From IMG/VR virus record IMGVR_UViG_3300045049_000080, positions 1-56,889 of that record: 56,889 bases of DNA; one strand, written 5' to 3'. The translations under genes and the position numbers were made by a program. This document shows, in pieces, positions 17,206 through 24,973 of this stretch. The notes under the pieces were generated by a model. It ran no database searches, was not told the DNA's origin, and was given only the letters and a program-made list of their open reading frames with translations. This DNA comes from a virus. The stretch's first letter is position 1; every line of letters starts with the position of its first letter.

Positions 17206-17454
17206 ATGAAACGCTCCGTCTCGGCCGGCATCCTCGCCGGCCTTCTTGTTTCTGCTCCTGCTGCGGAGTGGACCGGCCCCGGCGATAAGACCCTGACGCT
17301 CAGCGACGAAGAGGCGGCCGACTGCACCGTGCAGGGCGAATGCGCGGTGTTCAGTAGGCGCCAGATTGACGCGATGTTGACCGCTCAGCGCGAACTGACG
17401 CGCGACGAGATGCGCAAGCAGTGCGTGTTCGCTGGGATCGGCCGGGATTCGTGA
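17206..17454 (+). CDS. Small secreted protein in lysis cassette
   Basis: The 82-residue protein starts MKRSVSAGILAGLLVSAPAA, a clear signal peptide with an AxA-type cleavage site, followed by an acidic stretch with two cysteines (DCTVQGEC). The start lies behind GAGGTAACC. The mature part would be periplasmic. Function unknown; it is part of the lysis group by position. Confidence 0.55.
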   Translation: MKRSVSAGILAGLLVSAPAAEWTGPGDKTLTLSDEEAADCTVQGECAVFSRRQIDAMLTAQRELTRDEMRKQCVFAGIGRDS

Positions 17455-17705
17455 TGTTCGAAGCCCTCAAGAAGATGCTGACAGAGGGCGACAACACAAC
17501 GCCTTGCCCTGTTCGAGTAGCCACGGCCATCACTGCGTTCCTGTACCACGCTGGGGCGACCGTTGGCCTGGTCATGCATGACATGCACTTGGACATGGCA
17601 ACCCTCGGCCAGTACATCCAGCACATGGCGCTCCTGATCGGCGCTGGTGGTGGAACGGTAGGCCTGAAGTCCGCATTGAAGGCCGACGCAAAGGACGCCC
17701 CATGA
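17454..17705 (+). CDS. Putative holin
   Basis: The 83-residue protein starts at an ATG overlapping the previous stop by one base. It has two hydrophobic segments (about 21-41, VATAITAFLYHAGATVGLV, and about 52-68, HMALLIGAGGGTVGLKSA) and a charged C-terminus, which fits a small class II type holin. It lies immediately before the endolysin gene and overlaps it by four bases. Confidence 0.6.
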   Translation: MFEALKKMLTEGDNTTPCPVRVATAITAFLYHAGATVGLVMHDMHLDMATLGQYIQHMALLIGAGGGTVGLKSALKADAKDAP

Positions 17706-18133
17706 ATGCCAAGCAGCAACTCATCGGCATGGAGGGTTGGGTGCATCGCGCCTATCCCGATCCCATGACGGGAGGCGAGCCATGGACCATTGGCGCCGGC
17801 CATACGGGTCCGGAGGTCGTCAAGGGCCTGGAATGGACTGACGAGCAAATCAGCGATGCCTTCGAGCAGGACTATGCCGAGGCCGAGCGAGACGCGCTCG
17901 CTGTTTGTCCCAGCTTGGATTCGCTGGACGAGTGCCGACGCGCAGTCATCGTGAACATGGCCTTCAACATGGGGCGCGAGAAGCTGTCCCATTTCGTTGG
18001 GATGCTGGGCGCTGTTCGAGACAAGAAATGGGCTGATGCGGCCAACCACATGCGCGACAGCCTTTGGGCGCGACAGCTACCCAAACGATCCGCGCGCCTG
18101 GCCCGTCAAATGGAAGATGGCACGTGGCAGTGA
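17702..18133 (+). CDS. Endolysin, T4-type lysozyme (GH24)
   Basis: The 143-residue protein has the GH24 catalytic set: Glu11 (MEGWVHRAYPD), Asp20 and Thr29 in WTIGAGHT, followed by AVIVNMAFNMG, another conserved block. It would cut the glycan strand of peptidoglycan. There is no N-terminal signal or signal-arrest helix, so release should depend on a holin. The start is coupled to the holin candidate and the end overlaps another small membrane gene. Confidence 0.9.
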   Translation: MNAKQQLIGMEGWVHRAYPDPMTGGEPWTIGAGHTGPEVVKGLEWTDEQISDAFEQDYAEAERDALAVCPSLDSLDECRRAVIVNMAFNMGREKLSHFVGMLGAVRDKKWADAANHMRDSLWARQLPKRSARLARQMEDGTWQ

Positions 18134-18342
18134 GTTGCACCGACCACTGGCTGCGCGACTGCCTTGTCTTCTTGGTGGTCGGCTACTTCGGCTTCTGGTG
18201 GGCTGATGCGCAAGACCGCAAGCAGTGGATCCCGCGCCGCCTCTGGCCGATCTTCGCAATGCTCGGATTTTCCGTGATGGGCGCAGTTGGTGTTTGCGGG
18301 CTGATCGCTGGTTCCGTGCTTTTTATGGTGGGGGCGCTTTGA
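18130..18342 (+). CDS. Two-helix membrane protein of lysis cassette
   Basis: The 70-residue product starts at a GTG embedded in the endolysin stop (GTGA); another GTG two codons earlier is possible. It has two membrane segments, about 10-25 (CLVFLVVGYFGFWWA) and about 42-68 (LGFSVMGAVGVCGLIAGSVL), joined by a basic loop. This could be a second holin or an antiholin. It overlaps the Rz start by four bases. Confidence 0.6.
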   Translation: MSCTDHWLRDCLVFLVVGYFGFWWADAQDRKQWIPRRLWPIFAMLGFSVMGAVGVCGLIAGSVLFMVGAL

Positions 18343-18893
18343 ACCTGCTAGACCTCATTCCAGCGCCGTACCGGCTGGCGATCGAATTCGCACTTGTTCT
18401 GGCGATTTCCGGGGTTCTCTTTGGACTCGGACACAAGGGAGGCGTGCAGGCCGAACACGCCCGCATGAAAGTCAGGCTCGATGCCGTACAGCATCAATGG
18501 GACGTGGAGCGGCAGACCCTCCAAGCCAGAGCCATCCAAGCCGAACAAGAGCGCGACGCCAAGTCAGCGCAACGCATCGCTTCCGCTCAGGAGCAAGACC
18601 ATGAAGACGTTTCCCATGCGGAGCATCGCGCCGATGCTGCTGTTGCCACTGCTTCTGCTGCTGACCGCCTGCGCCAGCGAGCCGAAGCAGCCCTCGCCTC
18701 CTGTGGTGCAGCAAGAAGCCCTGATCCCGCCGCTTCCGCCGTCAGCCCGCCCGCAGCCCAAGCCTCCAGTGTGCTCCCCGACGTGCTCAGAAGGGTTGCG
18801 GAAGTTGCTGGACAGCTTGCTACCTTCGCCGACGCTTCCGACGACGCAGCCCAATCCTGCGCAGCCCGCTACGACTCACTGACCAAGAAGTGA
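18339..18893 (+). CDS. Rz: i-spanin (Rz-like)
   Basis: The 184-residue protein begins at a TTG overlapping the previous stop (TTGA). It has one N-terminal membrane helix (about 12-30, FALVLAISGVLFGLGHKG) followed by a long Ala/Gln/Glu-rich periplasmic coiled coil and an Ala/Pro-rich end. This is the classic inner-membrane spanin plan. A complete Rz1 gene is nested within it in another frame, confirming the call. The spanin complex fuses the inner and outer membranes at the last lysis step. Confidence 0.8.
   Translation: MNLLDLIPAPYRLAIEFALVLAISGVLFGLGHKGGVQAEHARMKVRLDAVQHQWDVERQTLQARAIQAEQERDAKSAQRIASAQEQDHEDVSHAEHRADAAVATASAADRLRQRAEAALASCGAARSPDPAASAVSPPAAQASSVLPDVLRRVAEVAGQLATFADASDDAAQSCAARYDSLTKK
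18601..18882 (+). CDS. Rz1: o-spanin lipoprotein (Rz1-like), nested in Rz
   Basis: The 93-residue lipoprotein is entirely embedded in the Rz gene in the +1 frame. It starts MKTFPMRSIAPM behind CAGGAG, with a Leu-rich signal and lipobox LTAC (Cys24). The mature part is Pro-rich (SPPVVQQEALIPPLPPSARP), as in Rz1. An upstream ATG in the same frame (18481) would bury the signal peptide and is rejected. Confidence 0.85.
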   Translation: MKTFPMRSIAPMLLLPLLLLLTACASEPKQPSPPVVQQEALIPPLPPSARPQPKPPVCSPTCSEGLRKLLDSLLPSPTLPTTQPNPAQPATTH

Positions 18894-19315
18894 CAACCGT
18901 CGTCGCGAGCGTAGCGGATGGCCTGATGGTCGCCGATTCCAACATTTGCGACGACGACCGCCGCTATCCAGGCAAGAAGGTCTGGCGCATCAAGGGCATC
19001 CTGATCGGCTTTGCTGGTGAGGAGCCAGACCACCTCCGCTTCCTTGAGTGGTATCGCGGCGGCATGGAGGGGAGGATCCAGTTCGGTGCCTCCAAGGCCC
19101 TGATCCTGTCCCCGGGCAAGCTAGAGCTATTTGATTCCAACTATGAGCGTCCGGTATTGATCCCGAAGGGCAGAGATGCCATCGGGACCGGAGCCAAGGC
19201 TGCGATGTGCGCTTGGGAGGCCTTGGGCTGGAAGAACCCAAAACGAGCCGTGCAGATCGTGTGTAAGCACGATGTCGGCTCTCTCGGCCCCGTGCGGGTC
19301 TATCGACTGAGGTAA
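18890..19315 (+). CDS. HslV/proteasome-like Ntn hydrolase
   Basis: The 141-residue protein resembles the peptidase subunit HslV. It starts Met-Thr-Thr (TTVVASVADGLMVADS), so removing Met leaves an N-terminal threonine, the HslV/20S nucleophile. The core runs as in HslV: ADS with Asp15 (mature numbering), GKKVWRI with Lys28/29, ILIGFAG, ALILSPGKLELF, and AIGTGAKAAMCAWEA. It is shorter than HslV (about 175 residues). No ATPase partner gene is nearby. The GTG start overlaps the Rz stop (GTGA), coupling it to lysis genes. Processing or degradation of a phage or host protein is possible but inferred. Confidence 0.7.
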   Translation: MTTVVASVADGLMVADSNICDDDRRYPGKKVWRIKGILIGFAGEEPDHLRFLEWYRGGMEGRIQFGASKALILSPGKLELFDSNYERPVLIPKGRDAIGTGAKAAMCAWEALGWKNPKRAVQIVCKHDVGSLGPVRVYRLR

Positions 19316-19320
19316 AGCCG

Positions 19321-20496
19321 ATGCCCGCGTCTACCGAGAAGATCGACTCGCGCCTTAAAGAATGGTGTACCGAGTCACAAGCACGCTACATCGACGCGGT
19401 GAACGAGTATGGCTCAATGCGGGCCGCCGCCCGCGCCCTGAAGGTCAACTACTACACCGTTCACTGCGCCATCAATCGAGCGCAGGCCTCAGCAGCGAGG
19501 CGCGGATATGCACCAGACCACGACATGGTCCGAACGGTGCCCGAGGGCTTCAAGGTCAAAGGGGTCTCGACCTATTACAACGACGATGGGAAGCCGGTCG
19601 GGCAATGGGTGAAGTCCGAGGCGGACAAGCAGGCCCAAGAGGCGTTGATGCGGTCGGCGTTCGAGGCAATGGCGGAGGATCTGCCGCGCTTGAGCAAGAC
19701 GCTGGCGCCGGCAGACACCCTGCCGCAGTTGTGCAACGTCTACACGCTGACCGACAGCCACGTTGGCGCGTTGTGCTGGGGCAAGGAGACGGGGGCGGAT
19801 TGGGATTTGAAGATCGCCGAGGAGGTGCTTACCGGCTGCTTCGAGCGCATGCTGTTGTCTGCGCCTCGGGCTCGGGTCGGCATCGTCGCCCAGCTCGGCG
19901 ACTTCCTGCATCAGGACAGTATGGCCGCTGTGACGCCGACGAACGGCCATCTCTTGGATGCTGACGGGCGGTTCTCGAAGGTCGTGCAGGTTGCGGTCCG
20001 CGTCCTGCGACGTGTGGTTGACATGGCGCTGAAGCGGCATGAGGCTGTCGTTGTCCTCCTCGCTGAAGGCAACCACGACCTGTCTTCATCGATCTGGCTG
20101 CGCACGATGTTCGCGGCGCTCTATGAGAACGAGCCACGGATCAAGGTGATTGACTCCCCGCTGCCGTATTACGTCCACCAGCATGGCGAGACGATGATCG
20201 GTTGGCACCACGGGCACCTGAAGAAGAACGACGGCTTGCCGCTGATGTTCGCCGCCGCCTTTGCCAAGGTCTGGGGCAACACAACCAAGCGGTACATTCA
20301 CACCGGACACCGGCACCACATCGAAGAGAAGGAACACGATGGGGTTGTGGTTGTGCAGCACCCGACGCTAGCCGCCCGCGACGCCTATGCCGCCCGAGGG
20401 GGCTGGATTGCAGAGCGCAGCGCCAAGGCCATCACCTACCACGAGCGGTTCGGCGAAGTCGGCCGCGTGACCGTCACTCCGGAGATGCTGCGATGA
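19321..20496 (+). CDS. HTH plus calcineurin-like metallophosphoesterase
   Basis: The 391-residue protein has an N-terminal helix-turn-helix (about 15-52, YGSMRAAARALKVNYYTVHC) and a C-terminal calcineurin-like domain with all metal motifs: LTDSHVG (Asp145, His147), QLGDFLH (Asp194), EGNHD (Asn251, His252), GWHHGH (about 296-299) and HTGHRHH (His327, His330, His332). It should be a two-metal phosphodiesterase or phosphatase. The HTH suggests DNA binding, hence nucleic acid is the likely substrate. It is five bases after the Ntn hydrolase gene. The specific role is unknown. Confidence 0.75.
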   Translation: MPASTEKIDSRLKEWCTESQARYIDAVNEYGSMRAAARALKVNYYTVHCAINRAQASAARRGYAPDHDMVRTVPEGFKVKGVSTYYNDDGKPVGQWVKSEADKQAQEALMRSAFEAMAEDLPRLSKTLAPADTLPQLCNVYTLTDSHVGALCWGKETGADWDLKIAEEVLTGCFERMLLSAPRARVGIVAQLGDFLHQDSMAAVTPTNGHLLDADGRFSKVVQVAVRVLRRVVDMALKRHEAVVVLLAEGNHDLSSSIWLRTMFAALYENEPRIKVIDSPLPYYVHQHGETMIGWHHGHLKKNDGLPLMFAAAFAKVWGNTTKRYIHTGHRHHIEEKEHDGVVVVQHPTLAARDAYAARGGWIAERSAKAITYHERFGEVGRVTVTPEMLR

Positions 20497-20675
20497 GCGC
20501 TACCGTTACCCGCCCGGCCTGCGCCGAATCCCCAATGCTCACCGAAGACGATGTTGTCTGGATTCGATATGAGGGGATGTGGCTTGGTCTTGAGAAAGAC
20601 ACTCGCCCGGAAACCGTAGAGCGCGCCTTGGCGGCTTTGCAGTGGATCGTTGGGCAAAGCGCACGCTGCGACTGA
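20493..20675 (+). CDS. Small hypothetical protein
   Basis: The 60-residue product starts at an ATG overlapping the phosphoesterase stop by four bases (ATGA). The long upstream extension of this frame is a shadow of the phosphoesterase gene. The sequence (VVWIRYEGMWLGLEKDTRPE) gives no family. It ends the transcription unit ahead of a hairpin. Confidence 0.5.
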   Translation: MSATVTRPACAESPMLTEDDVVWIRYEGMWLGLEKDTRPETVERALAALQWIVGQSARCD

Positions 20676-20689
20676 CCCACAAAGCACAA

Positions 20690-20720
20690 CGCCCCGACTA
20701 GAACGGGGCGCTGGCTGTTT
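20690..20720 (+). terminator. Probable terminator hairpin
   Basis: A 7-bp stem CGCCCCG/CGGGGCG with a 7-base loop is followed by CTGGCTGTTT, only weakly T-rich. It separates the phosphoesterase group from the next tail genes. Confidence 0.5.
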
Positions 20721-20804
20721 CGCCCGAGCGAGCTTCACGCCAACCCGCAGCCCTGCGCATGGGCTGCCGCTCGCACGTCTCCGGGTTTCGGACGACGCGC
20801 GCAT

Positions 20805-20821
20805 TGTAAAGACTATTTACA
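20805..20821. promoter_or_regulatory. Palindrome in AT-rich gap before adaptor gene
   Basis: TGTAAA and TTTACA form a perfect inverted repeat around a 5-base spacer, in a locally AT-rich stretch (about 20800-20860) of an otherwise GC-rich region. It sits about 50 bases before the next start codon. Operator or promoter function is inferred; no convincing -35/-10 pair was found. Confidence 0.35.
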
Positions 20822-20873
20822 CGAATGTCCACTGCCGGACAAATCTATTTGATTTGTTCGCGGACGAACACGT

Positions 20874-21509
20874 ATGTCCGGACCCGCAAACCTCAATTAC
20901 GACACCCTCGTCAGCGATATTCAGGCGTACACCGAGCGCACGAATGATCCCACGCTGGTAGCGCAGATTCCCCGCCTCATCATGATGGCGGAGAACCGTA
21001 TCGCCACCGACGCCAAGATCCTCGGGACGCGCGAGGTGGTGCAAAACACCTTCACCTCCGGTAATCCGGTGGTTCCGAAGCCGGCCTACTGGCGTCGCAC
21101 CGAGAGTCTGAACTACACCGACCCGACGAATGGGAGGACGCAGATCCTGCCTCGGACGCTGGAGTTCTGCCGAGACTACTGGCCGAACGCCGCCCAAACG
21201 GGTTCTCCGAGGTACTACTCGGACTACGACTTCGACAACTTCCTGATCGTCGCTACGCCGGCCGGCGCCTATCCGTTTGAGTTGGTCTACATCGCGCGCT
21301 TGGCGCCGCTGTCGTCGTCTACTGAGACGAACTGGCTGACCTCGAACGCGCCTCAGTTGCTGCTGAACGCCTGCCTTCTGGAGACTGAAATCTTCCTCAA
21401 GAACACGAGCCGCATCCCCGTGCGCCAGCAGGCGTATCAGGAGGCGCTGGACGCCTTCAAGAGCGAAGACGCCTCCCGTGTCATTGACCGCAACATCGTG
21501 ATCGCCTGA
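20874..21509 (+). CDS. Head-tail adaptor (tail tubular A-like)
   Basis: The 211-residue product has the adaptor outline: LVSDIQAYTERTNDPTLVAQ, IPRLIMMAENRIATDAK, then a central part with SPRYYSDYDFDN and the helical C-terminus LLLNACLLETEIFLKN. This pattern is shared with neck/adaptor proteins of podoviruses. It begins a new transcription group after a 198-base gap with no strong ribosome binding site, and precedes the gp10-like gene. Confidence 0.65.
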   Translation: MSGPANLNYDTLVSDIQAYTERTNDPTLVAQIPRLIMMAENRIATDAKILGTREVVQNTFTSGNPVVPKPAYWRRTESLNYTDPTNGRTQILPRTLEFCRDYWPNAAQTGSPRYYSDYDFDNFLIVATPAGAYPFELVYIARLAPLSSSTETNWLTSNAPQLLLNACLLETEIFLKNTSRIPVRQQAYQEALDAFKSEDASRVIDRNIVIA

Positions 21510-21510
21510 G

Positions 21511-23271
21511 ATGGCCGACCTCCCGACCATTTTCGAGCTGGTCAGCCAGCCGGGCATCAAGCGTGATGGAACGAATCTTGACAACGCCTTCTACCAAGAA
21601 GGGCAGTGGGTTCGGTTCCAGCGTGGCCGCCCCCGGAAGATTGGCGGCTATCAGCAACTCTCCGGGCAGTTGCTTGGCCCCGTCCGAGGGGTGTACGTCG
21701 ATAGCCGTTCCACGGGGAACACGGCACACACCTTTTCGACGCAAGGTGTCGAGCGGGTGCTGTTCGACAACTCGGGGACCGTCTCCGACATCACCGACCG
21801 CACTCCATCGGGCTTCACAGCCAACGACAACTACACCTGGCAGACCGCATCCATGTTCCAGTCTGGGGGCTCGGGGACGCCGACGCTGATCGGGTGTGTC
21901 ACGCCCGATATGGCGAACATCGCCAGCGATGACCCGGGGTACCTCTACGCTGGAGACGTGACGGCGAAAACCGCCCTGGCGCAAGTGTCGGACTCCAACG
22001 GCCCCATTCAGGTCAGCGGGGGCGTGTGCGTCCTGCAGCCGTTCGTCTTCGTCTATGGCTCGAATGGCTTGATCCGAAGCTCGAACCCCAACGACATCTC
22101 GACCGCCTCGGGGTGGACCCCAGGGCAAGGAACGGTATCGAACAACGTCGCCGCCACGAAGATCGTCAAGGGCCTGCAGATGCGCGGGGGCGGTAACTCT
22201 CCCGCGGGCCTGTTCTGGGCGCTTGATTCCCTTATCCGGGTGAGTTTCGTTGGCTCGGCGAGCGGCTTCTGGAAGTACGACGTGCTCTCCGACGATGTGA
22301 CCGTGCTCTCCAAGAGCGCGATCGTCGAGTACGACAACGTGTACTACTGGGTCGGTTCGGATCGGTTCTTCATGTACGACGGCATCGTGCGTGAGCTGCC
22401 GAACGAGATGAACCTCAACTTCTTCTTCGACAACCTCAACGCTTCACAGGCGCAAAAGGTCTGGGCGCTGAAGGTTCCTCGCTGGGGGGAAATCTGGTGG
22501 TTCTTCCCCTCGGGGACCAACACCGAGTGCGACACGGCCGTCATCTACAACGTCCGTGAAAAGACTTGGTACGACACCAAGATCGGGCGCTCCGCTGGCT
22601 TCCCGGCTCGCGTCTTCCAGTCGCCGCTGATGGCCGGTGAACTCGTCTCCACCACGAAACTGACCTATACCCAAAGCGCCGGAGCGTTTAGCGTGGGCGA
22701 GCAAATCCAGGGGTTGACGAGTGGAGCGGTCGGGACCATCGCAAAGAACACCGGAAGTCAGTTGAACCTCATCAACGTGACCGGCACGTTCCAGTCGGGC
22801 GAGACGATATCGGACACGATGAAGAACGGCACGGACCAGGGAACCGTGTCGGCTGCTCCTTCAACCCAAAGCCTTACCTCCCTCTGGCGCCACGAGTACG
22901 GGACTGATCGTGTTGTGGGGACTCAGGTGCTGGCGATTGATTCGTACATCGTCACCAACAACTTCCAATGGATGACGGGCGGCCCCATCGCCGAAGAGGG
23001 GCAGGGCGGAAACTTCCAAAGCCGGCTGACCCGTGTTGAACCCGACTTCAACATGACCGGCTCGATGAACCTGTACGTGGTGGGCAATGCCTACGCGCAG
23101 GCGCCGACCGTCACGTCCTCGGCTTACTCCTTCACCGCCTCAACCGAGTTCGTCGATCTGCGCGAGCAGCGCCGGGAAATCTCCCTCAAGTTCGAGTCGA
23201 ACACCGCAGGCGGAAATTGGGAGATGGGCAAGGTACTTTTGACCGTGGAGCCGGGCGACGAGCGTGGCTGA
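21511..23271 (+). CDS. P22 gp10-like tail accessory/stabilisation protein
   Basis: The 586-residue protein matches the gp10 type: an N-terminal RDGTNLDNAFYQEGQWVRF and GRPRKIGGY, repeated beta-propeller-like blades, WVGSDRFFMYDGIVRELP and EIWWFFPSG, and a late QSRLTRVEPDF segment. An apparently inserted domain at about 385-455 (GAFSVGEQIQGLTSGAVGTI) resembles tail-protein repeats. In P22, gp10 closes the neck and holds the tail. The gene is one base downstream of the adaptor gene. Confidence 0.7.
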   Translation: MADLPTIFELVSQPGIKRDGTNLDNAFYQEGQWVRFQRGRPRKIGGYQQLSGQLLGPVRGVYVDSRSTGNTAHTFSTQGVERVLFDNSGTVSDITDRTPSGFTANDNYTWQTASMFQSGGSGTPTLIGCVTPDMANIASDDPGYLYAGDVTAKTALAQVSDSNGPIQVSGGVCVLQPFVFVYGSNGLIRSSNPNDISTASGWTPGQGTVSNNVAATKIVKGLQMRGGGNSPAGLFWALDSLIRVSFVGSASGFWKYDVLSDDVTVLSKSAIVEYDNVYYWVGSDRFFMYDGIVRELPNEMNLNFFFDNLNASQAQKVWALKVPRWGEIWWFFPSGTNTECDTAVIYNVREKTWYDTKIGRSAGFPARVFQSPLMAGELVSTTKLTYTQSAGAFSVGEQIQGLTSGAVGTIAKNTGSQLNLINVTGTFQSGETISDTMKNGTDQGTVSAAPSTQSLTSLWRHEYGTDRVVGTQVLAIDSYIVTNNFQWMTGGPIAEEGQGGNFQSRLTRVEPDFNMTGSMNLYVVGNAYAQAPTVTSSAYSFTASTEFVDLREQRREISLKFESNTAGGNWEMGKVLLTVEPGDERG

Positions 23272-23503
23272 CCTGACGGTTTTCAACCCACTTCAAATGA
23301 CGTGGGAGCAGTGGAGTTCGCAGGTAGTCATAGACCTCTCCACGCAATACAATTTGCCTAACCCTGTCGAAGAGGGTTTGTGGCAACGCTGGGCAACCGA
23401 GTTGCTGACCATTCCGGGCTTGAGCGAATTGGGTCTGCCTGACCCTAGTGCATTCGCAAGCTGGCAAGCGTGGGCAGCCGCATTTACGCAGATCGCTGCG
23501 TAA
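23264..23503 (+). CDS. Small hypothetical virion-module protein
   Basis: The 79-residue product starts at a GTG overlapping the gp10-like stop by eight bases. It is Trp-rich (MTWEQWSSQ, LWQRWATELL, ASWQAWAAAFTQ) and helical. No family recognised. Located between the neck and ejection genes. Confidence 0.5.
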   Translation: MADLTVFNPLQMTWEQWSSQVVIDLSTQYNLPNPVEEGLWQRWATELLTIPGLSELGLPDPSAFASWQAWAAAFTQIAA

Positions 23504-23515
23504 GACCTCTTCGAT

Positions 23516-24973
23516 ATGGCAAACACAAAAGGCGCACTCGCGCATTTCGCTAGCGGCGGCTCAACCTACTCGTTGAGCGACCCGAAGTACGGCTGGACCG
23601 ACGTATCCTCCTCGCCCAACTGGCAGGAGTGGCTGGGTTCTGCGTTCCCGAAAGACCAAGCAGAGGCCGACATTTACCATGCGCTTGGCATTCAGATGCC
23701 AGACGCCACCGCCCGGACTGGCCCCGACTCTGACATCGGACGGTTCAAATACGACACGTCTGGGCTGCCGGATCTGTACCGCGGCTACGACCCGTCTTCT
23801 GGGCAACAGATTTGGAGCGCGTTCGACCGGAATGGGAGCCAAGTCGGGACGCCTCACACATGGACCGACTCGGGGTTTGATCCGCTGTCCGCCCTGATTC
23901 TGGGCGCTGGTGCCGGCATCACAGGCGCGGGGCTGATGGGGTACCTTCCCGGTGGGGCGGCAGCGGCCGGCGCCGAGGGCGTTGGAGGCATCGGAACACT
24001 AAGCGCCTCTGAGTTGCCCGCAATTGCTTCCCCGGCCATTGACGCCAACCTAATCGCTGGGACCGGCTCGCTTGCTGACCTCGGCGGCGCTGGCACGATC
24101 GGTGCGGGCTTGGGTGGCGGCGGCTCCCTTTACGGATCTCTCGGTAGCAGTGCAGCAGGCGGTCCGCTGGACCTCGCCTCAAGCTCAAATGCGTTTGCTG
24201 GTAGCGGTATTGCCGGTACGGCGGCCGATCCACTGGAGGCGGCAATGGCTGGAGGCGGCGCTTCGTACAACGTGCCCGGACTGTTCGAGGGAGCATCGCA
24301 AGGCGGCGGCCTGATGGATCGGCCCAGCAACGGCCTCTCCAATTGGTGGGACAAGGCCAGCAGCGGCGATCTCAACGCCATCCGCGGCGGCTTGTCCACG
24401 ATCGGGGCGCTGTCCCAACTGTTCGGCGGGCACAACCCGAACAACCTCAGCGCCTCTCAGATCCGAGACCAACTCAAGGGGCCGTACAACTCCTTCAGTC
24501 CGAGCCAACAGGCGGCGGTCTCGCACTACTTCAATTCGCCCGTCTCGGTCCAGTATCGAGCCCCGAACGTCAACGGCATCGTCCAACTGTCGAACCAGAC
24601 GGGCTCTCCATCGGCTCAGACTTGGTTGCCACCGAACACCGCGAACACCATGCCGGTGCAGCAGGGGCCGCAAGGTTACGCGCACGGCGGTTCCGTCTGT
24701 GGGGCACTCAGCAACTTCGCGAAGGGTGGCTCAGCCTACGTTCAGGGCAACGCGCCGGGGCAAGCCGACAACGTGCCGGCCGTCCTCAGCCCAGGCGAGT
24801 ACGTCATGGACGCAGACACCGTGTCGTCTCTTGGCGACGGCAACAACGCCGCAGGCGCACAAAAACTCGACCAGATGCGGCAAAGCATCCGCGAGCACAA
24901 ACGCTCCGCACCCGCAGACAAGATCCCTCCGAAGGCCAAGGCCCCTGAGCAGTACCTGAAAGGTCGCAAATGA
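23516..24973 (+). CDS. Large virion protein (putative ejection protein)
   Basis: The 485-residue protein has a Gly/Ala/Ser-rich hydrophobic middle (about 120-265, including LILGAGAGITGAGLMGYLPG) and a conserved C-terminus with DNVPAVLSPGEYVMDADTVS and LGDGNNAAGAQKLDQMRQSI. That ending is a recurrent motif of phage internal virion proteins. It also shares GYAHGGSV with the small protein at 5759. It likely enters the cell with DNA, forming part of a transmembrane conduit; this is inferred. Overlaps the next start by four bases. Confidence 0.6.
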   Translation: MANTKGALAHFASGGSTYSLSDPKYGWTDVSSSPNWQEWLGSAFPKDQAEADIYHALGIQMPDATARTGPDSDIGRFKYDTSGLPDLYRGYDPSSGQQIWSAFDRNGSQVGTPHTWTDSGFDPLSALILGAGAGITGAGLMGYLPGGAAAAGAEGVGGIGTLSASELPAIASPAIDANLIAGTGSLADLGGAGTIGAGLGGGGSLYGSLGSSAAGGPLDLASSSNAFAGSGIAGTAADPLEAAMAGGGASYNVPGLFEGASQGGGLMDRPSNGLSNWWDKASSGDLNAIRGGLSTIGALSQLFGGHNPNNLSASQIRDQLKGPYNSFSPSQQAAVSHYFNSPVSVQYRAPNVNGIVQLSNQTGSPSAQTWLPPNTANTMPVQQGPQGYAHGGSVCGALSNFAKGGSAYVQGNAPGQADNVPAVLSPGEYVMDADTVSSLGDGNNAAGAQKLDQMRQSIREHKRSAPADKIPPKAKAPEQYLKGRK

